39,609 nucleotides of DNA, taken from NCBI GenBank assembly GCA_002255935.1, contig NKIO01000033.1:1-39609 (forward strand), in the 5' to 3' direction. The stretch comes from Comamonadaceae bacterium PBBC2 (GTDB lineage: Bacteria > Pseudomonadota > Gammaproteobacteria > Burkholderiales > Burkholderiaceae_C). A program made the translations under genes and the position numbers. Shown here in pieces: positions 21,197-30,436 of the stretch (its first letter is position 1; every line of letters begins with the position of its first letter). Below the pieces are notes generated by a model. That model was not told the origin of the DNA. It did not search any database and saw only the letters and a program-made list of their open reading frames with translations.

Positions 21197-23680
21197 TCAG
21201 CGTGCGCCACGGCCAGTGAGCACGGTTTGGATGGTTTTCAGCACGATCAGCAGGTCCATGGCCAGGCTGTAGTGCTGGACGTAGTACAGGTCGTAGCTGA
21301 GTTTGACCGCTGTCTCATCTGCGCTGGCGGCGTAGCCTTGCTGCACTTGTGCCCAGCCTGTCAGGCCCGGACGCACCAGGTGCCGGTAGGGGTAACTGGG
21401 AATCTGTTGGGCGAATTGGTGCACAAACTGCGCCTGTTCGGGGCGGGGGCCGATCAGGCTCATGTGCCCTTGCAGGACATTCCACAGTTGCGGGATTTCA
21501 TCGAGCCTTGAGCGGCGCAAAAAGTGCCCTAGCCGTGTGATGCGCGGGTCATTGGCTTGTGCAAATTGAGCCCTTGCTTGCGTGCTGTGGCGCATGCTGC
21601 GGAATTTGTAAATCCGAAAGGGCCGCCCATGCAGGCCCGTGCGGATTTGACTGAAGAGGGCCGGGCCTGGGGAGTCGGCTTTGACGGCCAGCGCCACCAG
21701 CAAGCCCAGCGGCAGCCAAACAGGCAGGAGAAAGAGCACGAGGATGAAGTCGGCGGTGCGTTTGAACAGGTCGTAGGCCGGGTTGCCATCTGGCTGCCAA
21801 AGTTCGTTTTTGAGGGTGTCGGCAGGTACTTGTCCAGTGATGGCTTCGGCCACTGTGAGCGGGCTGTACAGGCGAATGTGGCGCAACTTGAGTTCAGTGA
21901 TGGTGCGCTGGCGTGCCTCGGCCTGGGTCGCATCAGGTGGCATGGCTGCGCTGTCGATCAGTGCGCCTTGAACATCGAGGTGGGCGGGGCAAAGTTGGGG
22001 GTGCTCGGCCCAGTGCTGGGGCCAGCGCACCAGTTGCAGCTGTCGGGCAGTGGCCAGGGGGTTGTTCAAGAGCGAGGCCATGTGTTGTGGTGCCTCATCG
22101 TCGAGGTAAATCAGTTTGAAGCTGCTTTGGCGCAGGCGCCAGCGGTCGCCCCACCAGAACCACAGCATGGACAGGCCAAAGGTCAGCACGACGGCGCCGC
22201 GCGAAAAGGGTTGCTGCAGCAGTGCAAAGCCCAGTGGGGTCAATAAAAACGGCAAGCCTGTGGTGACCAGCAGCATGCCGGTGCGTTCGGCAACGGGCAT
22301 GTGCGCTCCGCCATAGATCAGTTGCGCGGCCAGGGCATAAGGCACGATGCAGGCCAACACGGTTCGGCTGAAGTCGTGTGTGGCCAAGCCTGTGCTTTCC
22401 AGCGTTTGGCTGATCAGGTAAGCCAGGCCCACCATGCCCAAGCCCATCAGCGACCAGCCCAGATGTCGCTGTTGTCGTTGCGCGTGGTGTGACGCCAGCT
22501 GCGGGCCATGCGTTCGGGGCAGGGTCATGGGCCATGCCGCAGTGCTGAGCAGGGGCGCTTCCTGATAAATCTCACGGACCTGGCGGGCCATGCTTTCGGG
22601 CGTGAAGCGGTCTTGGTAACTTTGCCGGGCCGCTTGGCCGAGACGTTGGCGCAGCGCGGTGTCTTGCAGCAGCGTGTGAAGCGCTTGCGCGATGTCGTCT
22701 GCGTGGTTGTTCACCAGGAGCGCGTTGTGCTGGTCTTCCAGCATTTCGGTGATGCCTTCAAGCCTTGTGGCGATGATGGCCATGCCAGCGCGCATGGCTT
22801 CGAGGATCGAAATGGGCAGGCCTTCGTGGTCGGACAGGAGCACAAAGATGTGGTGTTGTGCCAATTGTTCGGCCACATTGTGGACATCGCCTGCAAAAAC
22901 CACGTGGGGCAGTTTGAGTTGGCTCGCTTGTACTTGATGTGCGGCCATTTGCGGGCCGCTGCCCAGCAGCAGTGTCGGGGGGCGCAGCTCTTGTGCAGCC
23001 AGCAGGTAAAGTGCTTGCAGCAGCAAGTCGTGCCGTTTGGGTGCGGCCATGCGAGCCACCATCACGATGCGGGCGGGCGCTTGCCGCAAATCGCTTTGCC
23101 AGGGCACGTCGGCGATGGCGTTGTGGATCACGCTGGCGCGGTCTGGGTCCATGGGCAGGCGCAAGGCCAGCTGTTTTTCATGGTGAGACACGCAAATCAT
23201 GCGTGTTGTCCATGCGGCCAGCAAGGCTTCGGCCAGCCAGGCGTTGTATCGGATCAGCAGGCGCGCTTGCGGCTTGAAGCCAAACCCATGCACCGTGTAC
23301 ACCACAGGGCGTTGCGCCAGTTGGCCAGCCAGTCGGGCGATGACACCGGCAACAGCGCTGTGTGCGTGGATGATTTGTGGCTGACTCGATGCGATATGGG
23401 CCAGCAGTGCCCGCACGGAGGTGATGACTTTGAGGGGGCTGAGCGAGTTGCGCAGTGAGGGCAAAGAGATCACTTGCACGCCCAAGCGCTGGAGGGCATC
23501 GCCCAGGAAACTTTGCGGTGCATCGCCTCCGATGACCGCCGTGAAATGGACAGTGCCTCGCAAGGCGGTGCAAAGTTCAATCAGATGTGTTTGTGCCCCA
23601 CCGGCTTCGCCTTTGGTGATCACCAGCATGACGTGGGGAGGGGAGGCTATCAAGTGCGTGATCTGTTTCGGGTGGGGCAC
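21197..23680 (-). CDS. Fused GT4 glycosyltransferase and polyprenyl-phosphate sugar phosphotransferase
   Basis: An 827-residue two-enzyme protein. Residues about 15-375 are a complete GT4 glycosyltransferase: [14 protein letters not shown] (20-33), [27 protein letters not shown] (205-221), and Ex7E Glu286-Glu294 in [13 protein letters not shown]. Residues about 405-510 contain four hydrophobic segments. The C-terminal ~190 residues are a phosphoglycosyltransferase domain: [39 protein letters not shown] with active Asp727-Glu728, and [15 protein letters not shown]. One polypeptide could thus load the first sugar-phosphate and add another sugar. The first codon is GTG at 23680; an ATG at 23629 would trim 17 residues. 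It follows galE by 17 bp. Reading through the join shows one continuous frame. Confidence 0.9.
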   Translation of the reverse strand: MPHPKQITHLIASPPHVMLVITKGEAGGAQTHLIELCTALRGTVHFTAVIGGDAPQSFLGDALQRLGVQVISLPSLRNSLSPLKVITSVRALLAHIASSQPQIIHAHSAVAGVIARLAGQLAQRPVVYTVHGFGFKPQARLLIRYNAWLAEALLAAWTTRMICVSHHEKQLALRLPMDPDRASVIHNAIADVPWQSDLRQAPARIVMVARMAAPKRHDLLLQALYLLAAQELRPPTLLLGSGPQMAAHQVQASQLKLPHVVFAGDVHNVAEQLAQHHIFVLLSDHEGLPISILEAMRAGMAIIATRLEGITEMLEDQHNALLVNNHADDIAQALHTLLQDTALRQRLGQAARQSYQDRFTPESMARQVREIYQEAPLLSTAAWPMTLPRTHGPQLASHHAQRQQRHLGWSLMGLGMVGLAYLISQTLESTGLATHDFSRTVLACIVPYALAAQLIYGGAHMPVAERTGMLLVTTGLPFLLTPLGFALLQQPFSRGAVVLTFGLSMLWFWWGDRWRLRQSSFKLIYLDDEAPQHMASLLNNPLATARQLQLVRWPQHWAEHPQLCPAHLDVQGALIDSAAMPPDATQAEARQRTITELKLRHIRLYSPLTVAEAITGQVPADTLKNELWQPDGNPAYDLFKRTADFILVLFLLPVWLPLGLLVALAVKADSPGPALFSQIRTGLHGRPFRIYKFRSMRHSTQARAQFAQANDPRITRLGHFLRRSRLDEIPQLWNVLQGHMSLIGPRPEQAQFVHQFAQQIPSYPYRHLVRPGLTGWAQVQQGYAASADETAVKLSYDLYYVQHYSLAMDLLIVLKTIQTVLTGRGAR

Positions 23681-23697
23681 TTGATTTTAAGGGGCGC

Positions 23698-24711
23698 TCA
23701 ATACCCGTTGGGGTTTTGCGACTGCCAGCGCCAGGCGTCTTGGCACATGCGGTCTACGCCCAGCTCGGCCTTCCAGCCCAGGGCTTCTTGGGCCAGGCGG
23801 GTGTCGGCATAGCAGGCGGCCACATCGCCGGGGCGGCGGGCCACAAACTGGTAGGGCACGGGCACGCCGGTCACTTGGGCAAAGGTGTCGGCCAGTTCTT
23901 TCACGCTGACGCCTCGGCCTGTGCCCAAGTTCACGGTGATGCTGGCTTGTTGATCTTGCAAGTACCTCAGTGCGGCCAGGTGGCCTTGGGCCAGGTCGAC
24001 CACGTGGATGTAGTCGCGCACGCCGGTGCCGTCGGGCGTGGGGTAGTCGTTGCCAAAGATGCTCAAAAATTCGCGCTTGCCCACTGCCACTTGGGTGATG
24101 AAAGGCATGAGGTTGTTGGGGATGCCGTTGGGGTGCTCGCCGATGGTGCCGCTGATGTGGGCGCCCACGGGGTTGAAGTAGCGCAGGATGGCCACGTGCC
24201 AGCGCGGGTCAGACGCCTGCAGGTCGCGCAGAACGTCTTCGCACATGAGCTTGGTGCGACCGTAAGGGTTGGTCACTTGCAGCTTGCTCGACTCGGTGAT
24301 CGGCACGGTCTCGGGATCGCCATAGACGGTGGCCGATGAACTGAAAACGATGCGACGAACACCGGCCCGATCCATGGCTTGCAGCAGCGCCAGCGTGCTG
24401 CCCAGGTTGTTGTCAAAGTAGCGCACGGGCTGGGCCACCGATTCGCCCACGGCTTTGAGGCCGGCGAAATGGATGACGCCATCGATGGCGTGTTGCTGGA
24501 AGATGGCGTCCAATGCCGCGCTGTCGCGCACATCGGCTTGCACAAAAATGAAATTTTTGCCGGCCAGTGCTTCGATCCGGTCGAGCACTTTGACGCTGCT
24601 GTTGCACAGGTTGTCCACGATGACCACGTGATGCCCAGCGTTCATCAATTCCACCGCGGTGTGGGAGCCAATGTAGCCAGCGCCGCCGGTGATCAATATC
24701 GTTTTTTGCAT
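23698..24711 (-). CDS. galE: UDP-glucose 4-epimerase
   Basis: A 337-residue NAD-dependent epimerase that interconverts UDP-glucose and UDP-galactose. It has TGGAGYIGSH (8-17), VIHFAGLKAVGES (79-91), the Ser of FSSSATVYG (123-131), catalytic Tyr150 and Lys154 in NPYGRTK, and RYFNPVGAH. Length and motifs match the family. The start ATG 24711 puts the Rossmann motif at residue 8; the frame is open further upstream but only through repeat sequence. It is the first gene of the minus-strand set, so the promoter is likely in the adjacent repeat array. Its product could feed the WbaP-type transferases. Confidence 0.96.
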   Translation of the reverse strand: MQKTILITGGAGYIGSHTAVELMNAGHHVVIVDNLCNSSVKVLDRIEALAGKNFIFVQADVRDSAALDAIFQQHAIDGVIHFAGLKAVGESVAQPVRYFDNNLGSTLALLQAMDRAGVRRIVFSSSATVYGDPETVPITESSKLQVTNPYGRTKLMCEDVLRDLQASDPRWHVAILRYFNPVGAHISGTIGEHPNGIPNNLMPFITQVAVGKREFLSIFGNDYPTPDGTGVRDYIHVVDLAQGHLAALRYLQDQQASITVNLGTGRGVSVKELADTFAQVTGVPVPYQFVARRPGDVAACYADTRLAQEALGWKAELGVDRMCQDAWRWQSQNPNGY

Positions 24712-24717
24712 GGTTCT

Positions 24718-25170
24718 ATTGTAGGAGCTCAACTGCGTTCGGCGATTGGTAGCCTGCCCACCCATCGCCGAACAAGTTCAGCTCCCACAAAGTCAGAGCT
24801 GCCTCATCGCCCAACAAGTTCAGCTCCTACAAACTTCCAGGCACCAAACCCTGAGACCCTCAAGCTCCTGATCCCTTGTGGGAGCTGAGCTGTGCTCGGC
24901 GATTGCTAGCCTAACCACCCATCGCCGAACAAGTTCAGCTCCTACAAAGTCAGAGCTGCCCCATCGCCCAACAAGTTCAGCTCCTACAAACTTCCAGGAG
25001 CCAAACCCTGAGGTCCTCAAGCTCCTGATCCCTTGTGGGAGCTGAGCTGTGCTCGGCGATTGGCAGCCTGACCACCGATCGCCGAACAAGTTCAGCTCCT
25101 ACAAAGTCAAAACATCGATCGCCGAACAAGTTCAGCTCCTACAAAGTCAGGGCAGTCAAATTGCCCAACA
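24718..25170. repeat. 157-bp tandem array of palindromic repeats between galE and purT
   Basis: The 520-bp gap 24712-25231 is mostly repeats. A higher-order unit of 157 bp is repeated: 24741-24897 and 24898-25054, with a third partial copy from 25055. Each unit has two reverse half-sites (AACAAGTTCAGCTCC), a non-palindromic part (CAAACCCTGAG, CTCAAGCTCCTGATCCC) and one forward half-site (TGTGGGAGCTGAG then CTCGGCGATTG). Further reverse half-sites lie at about 25077-25105 and 25115-25144. No gene is seen. Promoters for both divergent genes, galE and purT, must be in or near it, but I cannot place them. Confidence 0.9.
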
Positions 25171-25231
25171 CAGTGGGATGCTGCAAATCAGATCTATTGG
25201 GCTGCTTCGATGGGTTGAGTCCGATGGTCAA

Positions 25232-26368
25232 TCAGACCACCACTTTGATCTTGGCCGCTGCGTCCCGTGCACGTTGCAGCGCATCAGTGCCTTTGGCAAG
25301 GGCCACGGCCATGCGGCGGTAGGGGCGGGTGGTGGGCTTGCCGAAGATGCGCACGTCCACGCCGGGTTCGCTCAACGCGGCTTCCACACCGGTGAATTTC
25401 GGGTCTTTGCCCTCCTTGTCGGCCAGCACCACGGCGCTGGCGCCTTCGACGCACTCAATCACCGGAATCGGCAGGCCCAGCACAGCGCGGGCGTGCAGGT
25501 CGAATTCGCTCAGGTTCTGGCTGATCAGCGTCACCATGCCGGTGTCGTGCGGACGGGGGCTCAGTTCGCTGAAGATGACTTCGTCTTGGGTGACAAAAAA
25601 CTCCACGCCAAACAGGCCTGCGCCGCCCAAATCGGTGGTGACTTTTTCGGCCATGTCTTGGGCGGCTTGGATTTGCGCGGGCTTCATGCCTTGGGGCTGC
25701 CAGCTGTATTGGTAGTCGCCGCGCTCTTGCACGTGGCCAATCGGTGGGCAAAACAGGGTTTGACCATTGCGCTGGCGCACGGTGAGCAGGGTGATTTCAA
25801 ACTCGAAATGGATGAATTCCTCGGCGATGACTTTCTGGCGGTCGCCGCGCATGCCGGCGCAGGCGTAGTCCCAACTGGCCTGGATGTCGGCGGCGGTCTT
25901 GGCCACGCTTTGGCCTTTGCCGGAGGAGCTCATCACGGGTTTGATGACCACGGGAAAGCCGATTTCGGTGGCGCGGGCCATCAGCTCTTCGGCCGATTCG
26001 GCATAGCTGAATTTGGCGGTGCGCACGCCCAGGCCCACGGCCACGTCGCGGATGCGGTCGCGGTTCATGGTCAGGTTGGCAGCTCGGGCGCTGGGGATGA
26101 CTTCAAAGCCTTGCTTTTCGACGTCGAGCAGCACTTCGGTGCGGATGGCTTCGATCTCGGGGACGATCAGGTCGGGTTGGTATTTGGCAATGGCGGCACG
26201 CAAGGGCGCTTCGTCCAGCATGCTGAAGACGCAAAACTCGTCGGCCACTTGCATGGCGGGGGCACCCGCATAGCTGTCGCAGGCAATCACGTGGCAGCCC
26301 AGGCGTTTGGCGCTGATGACGAATTCTTTGCCAAGTTCACCGGAGCCCAAAAGCAGTATTTTTTTCAT
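25232..26368 (-). CDS. purT: Formate-dependent phosphoribosylglycinamide formyltransferase (GAR transformylase 2)
   Basis: A 378-residue ATP-grasp enzyme that makes formyl-GAR from GAR, formate and ATP in purine synthesis, independently of folate. It starts [19 protein letters not shown], followed by [10 protein letters not shown] (about residues 69-78, the substrate-binding EIEAI) and MNRDRIRD. The ATP-grasp core has [17 protein letters not shown] and [16 protein letters not shown], and [16 protein letters not shown] supplies metal-binding residues. Length is slightly below the usual ~390-400. No damage is visible. The gene is monocistronic here: the TA pair upstream is divergent and the repeat array follows its stop. 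Confidence 0.96.
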   Translation of the reverse strand: MKKILLLGSGELGKEFVISAKRLGCHVIACDSYAGAPAMQVADEFCVFSMLDEAPLRAAIAKYQPDLIVPEIEAIRTEVLLDVEKQGFEVIPSARAANLTMNRDRIRDVAVGLGVRTAKFSYAESAEELMARATEIGFPVVIKPVMSSSGKGQSVAKTAADIQASWDYACAGMRGDRQKVIAEEFIHFEFEITLLTVRQRNGQTLFCPPIGHVQERGDYQYSWQPQGMKPAQIQAAQDMAEKVTTDLGGAGLFGVEFFVTQDEVIFSELSPRPHDTGMVTLISQNLSEFDLHARAVLGLPIPVIECVEGASAVVLADKEGKDPKFTGVEAALSEPGVDVRIFGKPTTRPYRRMAVALAKGTDALQRARDAAAKIKVVV

Positions 26369-26445
26369 AAGGGTAGAGGGGTAGATAAGGGGAGAGCGCT
26401 ATTGTTGCCCAGTTGCCTGACGCACAGCCTGCACCGCATCCAGGC

Positions 26446-26474
26446 TTGACAGTGAATGAATTACTGGATATCTT
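26446..26474 (+). promoter_or_regulatory. Promoter of the PemK-type toxin-antitoxin operon
   Basis: A consensus -35 TTGACA (26446-26451) lies 17 bp before a -10-like TATCTT (26469-26474). Transcription would start about 26481, roughly 26 nt before the antitoxin ATG, with AGAGG (26491-26495) as the ribosome site. The -10 is embedded in a perfect palindrome. Confidence 0.7.
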
Positions 26475-26485
26475 GAAGATATCCA
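26465..26485. promoter_or_regulatory. Perfect 21-bp palindrome over the -10 element (operator)
   Basis: Arms TGGATATCTT and AAGATATCCA are perfect inverted copies around one central G. They cover the -10 and the expected start point of the TA promoter. Repressor binding here would block RNA polymerase, which is the usual way type II antitoxins or TA complexes regulate themselves. Confidence 0.85.
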
Positions 26486-26506
26486 AATCAAGAGGTTGCC
26501 CGCATC

Positions 26507-26788
26507 ATGAGAACTGCCAGCGCACAAATTGCTTTTCGTTATCGTCCAAAAGACAGCGCCACGGGCGTGACCCGCAGCACGGCCAAGCGCCTGGCCGAGA
26601 CCTTGGGGGTGGATGAAACGCAGGTGATCCACTTGGCCTTGCACGATTTGGCCGTGAAATTCTTGCCCCAGTACGAAGCTGATGAGGGTGCGTTGACGAA
26701 GGCACAGTTGAGTCAGATCAAAAAAGCGGCGCCCAAGGCCAAAGGGGGCACGGTGCGCAGCAGTCTTTTTGAGACCGAAGGTGTGTGA
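26507..26788 (+). CDS. Probable antitoxin of a PemK/MazF-like module
   Basis: A 93-residue protein without a clear named family. The first part reads TASAQIAFRYRPKDSATGVT, then RSTAKRLAETLGVDETQVIH. The latter looks like a ribbon-helix-helix or short helical DNA-binding segment, followed by a Lys/Ala-rich tail (QLSQIKKAAPKAKGGTV) that may wrap the toxin. The stop codon overlaps the toxin start (TGATG), and a palindromic operator lies 22 bp upstream of the ATG. Role assigned from the partner and the operator; the DNA-binding domain is an inference. The pair lies between purT (divergent) and an export operon. Confidence 0.72.
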   Translation: MRTASAQIAFRYRPKDSATGVTRSTAKRLAETLGVDETQVIHLALHDLAVKFLPQYEADEGALTKAQLSQIKKAAPKAKGGTVRSSLFETEGV

Positions 26789-27195
26789 TGCGCTGGTGGC
26801 CAGAGCCCACGGCGGGTGAGGTGGTGTGGTGCCATTTTCCGGACCACATTCAACCCAAGCCCAAACCTCGGCCCGCTTTGATTTTGGCGGTCAAAGAGGA
26901 CGATGCGGGTGGGATCTTTGTGACCGTGGCGTATGGCACCAGTCAGAAAACGAACCGTTTGTATGGCGGCGAGTTTCGGATCACCAAGGCTGAACACCCT
27001 GCAGCCTATGCCAGCGCAGGACTTAGCCATGACACCAAATTTGATTTGAAAAATGCTGTGGAGTTGCCATTCCATGAGGACTGGTTTTCGGTGCCGCCCC
27101 ATGCGCCGCATGGTCAAAATCCTAAATTGGGCACTTTGCACCCGAGCATGGTGAAGGCAGCTGCCGCTGCGTTTGCGGCCACTCAGAATGACTGA
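26788..27195 (+). CDS. PemK/MazF-like toxin (mRNA interferase family)
   Basis: A 135-residue protein from ATG 26788 (GTG 26785 also possible). The first strand region GEVVWCHFPDH and then KPRPALILAVKEDD match the start of the PemK/MazF fold (G-x2-V-W-x2-FP, then K-x-RP-x-L). FVTVAYGTSQKTNRLYGGEF follows. Classic members cleave mRNA at short sequences. The C-terminal half (LKNAVELPFHEDWFSVPPH, then TLHPSMVKAAAAA) is longer than in MazF and departs from it. This may be a divergent subgroup, possibly with altered specificity. It is translationally coupled to the upstream antitoxin. No frameshift is seen. Confidence 0.75.
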   Translation: MRWWPEPTAGEVVWCHFPDHIQPKPKPRPALILAVKEDDAGGIFVTVAYGTSQKTNRLYGGEFRITKAEHPAAYASAGLSHDTKFDLKNAVELPFHEDWFSVPPHAPHGQNPKLGTLHPSMVKAAAAAFAATQND

Positions 27196-27285
27196 GTGAT
27201 CTGGGGCACACCCCGGGTGTGACTTTGTGGGTTTGCGCGGGAAGCTTGACTTGCGTCATGCGCATCACGCGGGCGGCCTCCCACA

Positions 27286-28509
27286 ATGGTCCATATGAAT
27301 GCTCTTTGGACCTGGATGCGCCTGCATGGCGTTAAGTTGTTGTTGGCTTTGCTGGCCTTGGCGCTGGGCGTGGGGCTGTGGCGTTGGTGGGTGGGCCCGG
27401 TGGTGCAGACCGTCGCGGTGCAGCGGCGCGATTTGATTCAGACCGTGGTGGCCAGTGGCCGGGTGGAGACGCCGCACCGGGTGGACATTGGCGCGCAGAT
27501 CACCGGCACGGTGGCGCGTGTGCCGGTGCGTGAGGGGCAATCCGTCAAGGCGGGCAATGTGCTGGTCGAGTTGGTGAGCGCCGAGCTGCGGTCGGCCAAG
27601 CGGCAGGCCGAGCTGGCGGTGGCGCAAGCACAGGGCAAGTTGTTGCAGCTGAGTGAGTTGCAAGGGCCGGTGCAGCAACAGGCGCTGCGCCAGGCACAAG
27701 CGAGCTTGGACGCAGCGCGATCCAGTGGGCAGCGCAACCAGGCTTTGTTTGAGCAAGGCTTCATTGGGCAGGCGGCGCTGGACGAATCGCGCAAAGCCTT
27801 GGCCCTGGCCGATGCGCAGGCTGTGGCGGCGCAAAAGCAGTTCGCTTCGGTCCAGCCCGGCGGCGCGGACTACAAGCTGGCTGTGGGGGCGGTGAACGAG
27901 GCGCAGGCCAATGCCGAGGTCCTCAGCGCCAAGGCCCGCTATGCCGAGATCAAGGCGCCCGTCAGTGGCCAGCTCATAGGCCGCAAGGTGGAGGTGGGTG
28001 ACGTGGTGCAGGCCGGCAAGGTTTTGATGACCTTGTCGCCCGATGGGGCCACGCAGCTGGTGGTGCAGATCGACGAAAAGAATTTGCGATTGATCGCATT
28101 GGGGCAGCAGGCTTTGGCTTCGGCCGATGCGTATCCACAGAACAAGTTCAAGGCGCAGGTGGCCTACATCAACCCCGGCGTGAATGCCCAGACCGGCGCG
28201 GTCGAGGTCAAGCTGGATGTGCCCGAGCCGGTACCGTTCCTCAAGCAAGACATGACGGTGTCGGTGGACATGACGGTGGCGCGCAAGCCCCAAGCGCTGG
28301 CGCTGCCGGTGGGGCATGTCAACGAGATCAACTTGGCCGCTCCCTGGGTGTGGCTCAGCGAGCAAGGCCATGCGGTGCATCGGCCCGTCACGTTGGGTTT
28401 GCGCGGTGGCGCGTGGGTCGAGGTGCTGGACGGCTTGCGAGAGGGCGATGCGGTCATCGCGTTGCCCAACACCTTGCGCCCAGGCCAGCGCGTGCGGGCC
28501 AAGCCCTGA
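27286..28509 (+). CDS. Periplasmic adaptor of a tripartite export system (MacA/HlyD family)
   Basis: A 407-residue membrane-anchored adaptor with one N-terminal transmembrane helix (about residues 16-34). The lipoyl half-motif is VDIGAQITGTVARVPVREGQ, followed by VKAGNVLVEL. A Gln/Ala-rich coiled-coil hairpin spans about 97-205, and the second lipoyl half is EIKAPVSGQLIGRKVEVGD. The beta-barrel part has MTLSPDGATQLVVQIDEKN, typical of MacA-like proteins. It links an inner-membrane ABC transporter to an outer-membrane channel. The permease starts 12 bp after its stop and the ATPase follows, so the three form an operon. No outer-membrane partner is beside it. Start ATG 27286, or 27295. Confidence 0.9.
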   Translation: MVHMNALWTWMRLHGVKLLLALLALALGVGLWRWWVGPVVQTVAVQRRDLIQTVVASGRVETPHRVDIGAQITGTVARVPVREGQSVKAGNVLVELVSAELRSAKRQAELAVAQAQGKLLQLSELQGPVQQQALRQAQASLDAARSSGQRNQALFEQGFIGQAALDESRKALALADAQAVAAQKQFASVQPGGADYKLAVGAVNEAQANAEVLSAKARYAEIKAPVSGQLIGRKVEVGDVVQAGKVLMTLSPDGATQLVVQIDEKNLRLIALGQQALASADAYPQNKFKAQVAYINPGVNAQTGAVEVKLDVPEPVPFLKQDMTVSVDMTVARKPQALALPVGHVNEINLAAPWVWLSEQGHAVHRPVTLGLRGGAWVEVLDGLREGDAVIALPNTLRPGQRVRAKP

Positions 28510-28521
28510 GCGGGCGTGAAC

Positions 28522-29754
28522 ATGTTCAAGCCTTGGGTGCCTTTTGAATGGATTGTGGCGATCCGCTTTTTGCGCGAAGGCCGCATGCAGACGCTGTTCA
28601 TCTTGATCGGCGTGGCCATCGGGGTGGGGGTGATCGTGTTCATGTCGGCGTTGCTGGCGGGTTTGCAGGGCAACTTCATTGCGCGGGTCTTGTCGGCGCA
28701 GTCGCACATCCAGCTTTTGCCGCCCAAAGAAATCACACGCACTTTGCACACCACCAACGCCAGCGAGGTGGATGCCGCCATCGTGCAGCCGCCGCTGCAA
28801 AGGCTCAAGTCGATTGACCAATGGCAGTCCTTGATCACGGATGTGCGTGAGATGGCCGACGTGACCGTGGTGACCCCGGTGGTCAGCGGCTCGGCGCTGG
28901 CGGTGCGCGGCAGTGCCAGCCGGGCCATCAGCCTGACGGGGGTGGAGTCGGAGGCCTATTTTCAGATCGTCAAGTTGCCCGAAAAAATGGTGCGCGGCAC
29001 ACCGCGCCTGTCGGGGCAAGACATTTTGATTGGCACCGATCTGGCCAGCGACTTGGGCGTGGATGTGGGCGACAAACTGCGTGTGGCCAATGCGGCGGGC
29101 GTGGCCAGCACGCTGACGGTGAGCGGTGTGTTTGACCTGGGCAACAAGGGCGCCAACCAGCGCAGTACCTTTGTGGCGCTGCGCACGGCCCAGAGTTTGC
29201 TCGAGCTGTTGGGCGGCGTGACCAGCATCGAGGTCACGGTGCGCGATGTGTACACCGCAGAGACAGTGGCCCAGCGCATCAGCGCGGCCACCGGGGTGCA
29301 GGCCGACAGCTGGATCAAGACCGGTGCGCAGTTCTTTGCGGCCGTCAGTGCGCAGAGCACAGCCAACACGGCGATCCGGTTTTTTGTGGGGCTGTCGGTG
29401 GCCTTTGGCATTGCCAGTGTGCTGGTGGTGTCGGTGGTGCAAAAGTCGCGCGAGATCGGGATCATGCGGGCCATGGGCATTTCACGCGGGCAGGTGCTGC
29501 GCGTGTTTTTGCTGCAAGGCGGTTTGCTGGGTTGGGGCGGCGCGGTGCTGGGTTGCCTGGTGGGCGCATTGGGGTTGGTGCTGTGGCAGCACATGGCCTT
29601 GAATGCCGATGGCACGCCGCTGTTTCCGCTGGTGCTCGACCCCAAGCTGTTTGCCATGGCTCTGGGCTTGGCCACGGTGACGGGGCTGGCCGCGGCGTAT
29701 GCACCGGCCTTGCGGGCGGCGCGACTGGACCCGGTGGAGGCCATCCATGGATAA
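28522..29754 (+). CDS. ABC transporter permease, FtsX/MacB-LolC type
   Basis: A 410-residue permease of the four-helix FtsX-like group. One helix is near the N terminus ([20 protein letters not shown]), preceded by [16 protein letters not shown] large periplasmic domain of about 220 residues follows, then three C-terminal helices: [38 protein letters not shown], and [20 protein letters not shown]. The conserved coupling segment is [20 protein letters not shown]. Such permeases drive export or extraction of lipoproteins, antibiotics or peptides together with an adaptor. ATG 28522 is preferred to GTG 28516. The ATPase start overlaps the end of this gene by 8 bp. Confidence 0.92.
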   Translation: MFKPWVPFEWIVAIRFLREGRMQTLFILIGVAIGVGVIVFMSALLAGLQGNFIARVLSAQSHIQLLPPKEITRTLHTTNASEVDAAIVQPPLQRLKSIDQWQSLITDVREMADVTVVTPVVSGSALAVRGSASRAISLTGVESEAYFQIVKLPEKMVRGTPRLSGQDILIGTDLASDLGVDVGDKLRVANAAGVASTLTVSGVFDLGNKGANQRSTFVALRTAQSLLELLGGVTSIEVTVRDVYTAETVAQRISAATGVQADSWIKTGAQFFAAVSAQSTANTAIRFFVGLSVAFGIASVLVVSVVQKSREIGIMRAMGISRGQVLRVFLLQGGLLGWGGAVLGCLVGALGLVLWQHMALNADGTPLFPLVLDPKLFAMALGLATVTGLAAAYAPALRAARLDPVEAIHG

Positions 29755-30436
29755 GTCGGATGTGGTGGTGCGCCTGCAGGGCGTGCGCAAGGCTTTCAAT
29801 GTGGGCACCGGCATCGAGACCGAGGTGCTGCACGGCATTGACTTGACGCTGCACCGGGGCGACTTTTGCGCGGTGATGGGTCCCTCTGGATCGGGCAAGA
29901 GCACCTTGCTCAACATCATCGGTTTGCTTGATAGGCCCACAACAGGCTTGCTGCAGATGGCGGGCGAAGAAACCACACTGCTGGCCGACCAAGCCCTGAC
30001 GCGCTTGCGCGGGCACCACATTGGTTTTGTGTTTCAGTACCACCACCTGATCTCGGCTTTCACGGCTCTTGAGAACGTGATGCTGCCCCTGCTGGGTGCG
30101 GCGGGTTTCCCCAATCAGGCCATGCGCGAGCGGGCCGAAGCCTTGCTGGAGAGCGTGGGCCTGACGCCCTGGAAGAACAACATGGCGAACAACATGAGCG
30201 GCGGGCAGCAGCAGCGCGTGGCGCTGGCGCGGGCCTTGGCCATGAACCCTGCGCTGCTTTTGGCCGATGAGCCCACCGGCAACTTGGACACCAAAAGTGC
30301 AGATGCCGTATTTGCGCTCTTGCGCCGCATCAATCAAGAGCAGGGCACCACGGTGCTGTTGGTCACGCACAACCCCGAGCTGGGCCAGCGCTGCGACAAG
30401 ACCATCCAGGTGGTGGATGGTCTGATTCTGGCTTAG
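29747..30436 (+). CDS. ABC transporter ATPase, LolD/MacB type
   Basis: A 229-residue ATPase with Walker [10 protein letters not shown] at 45-53, Q-loop in FVFQYHHLI (94-102), signature MSGGQQQR (150-157), Walker B LLLADEP (170-176) and H-loop in VTHNPEL. This is the LolD/MacB/FtsE group, which powers FtsX-type permeases. ATG 29747 lies 8 bp inside the permease gene, so the subunits are translationally coupled. With the adaptor and permease it forms a MacAB-like export machine; the substrate is unknown. The gene converges with the kinase gene, sharing stop-codon bases (TTAG at 30433-30436). Confidence 0.93.
   Translation: MDKSDVVVRLQGVRKAFNVGTGIETEVLHGIDLTLHRGDFCAVMGPSGSGKSTLLNIIGLLDRPTTGLLQMAGEETTLLADQALTRLRGHHIGFVFQYHHLISAFTALENVMLPLLGAAGFPNQAMRERAEALLESVGLTPWKNNMANNMSGGQQQRVALARALAMNPALLLADEPTGNLDTKSADAVFALLRRINQEQGTTVLLVTHNPELGQRCDKTIQVVDGLILA

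Noticed and set aside
24718..25170. Possible CRISPR array
   Set aside because: Repeats occur in both orientations, spacing is irregular at half-site level, the intervening sequences are themselves repeated, and no cas gene is present.
25049..26449. A 466-codon plus-strand frame opposite purT
   Set aside because: It starts in repeat DNA and runs antisense to a complete PurT with all active-site motifs.
27265..29442. A 725-codon open frame on the minus strand opposite the adaptor and permease genes
   Set aside because: The product is rich in His, Arg, Gln and Ala with no domain pattern, and both plus-strand genes beneath it have clear family motifs. It is an antisense by-product of high GC.
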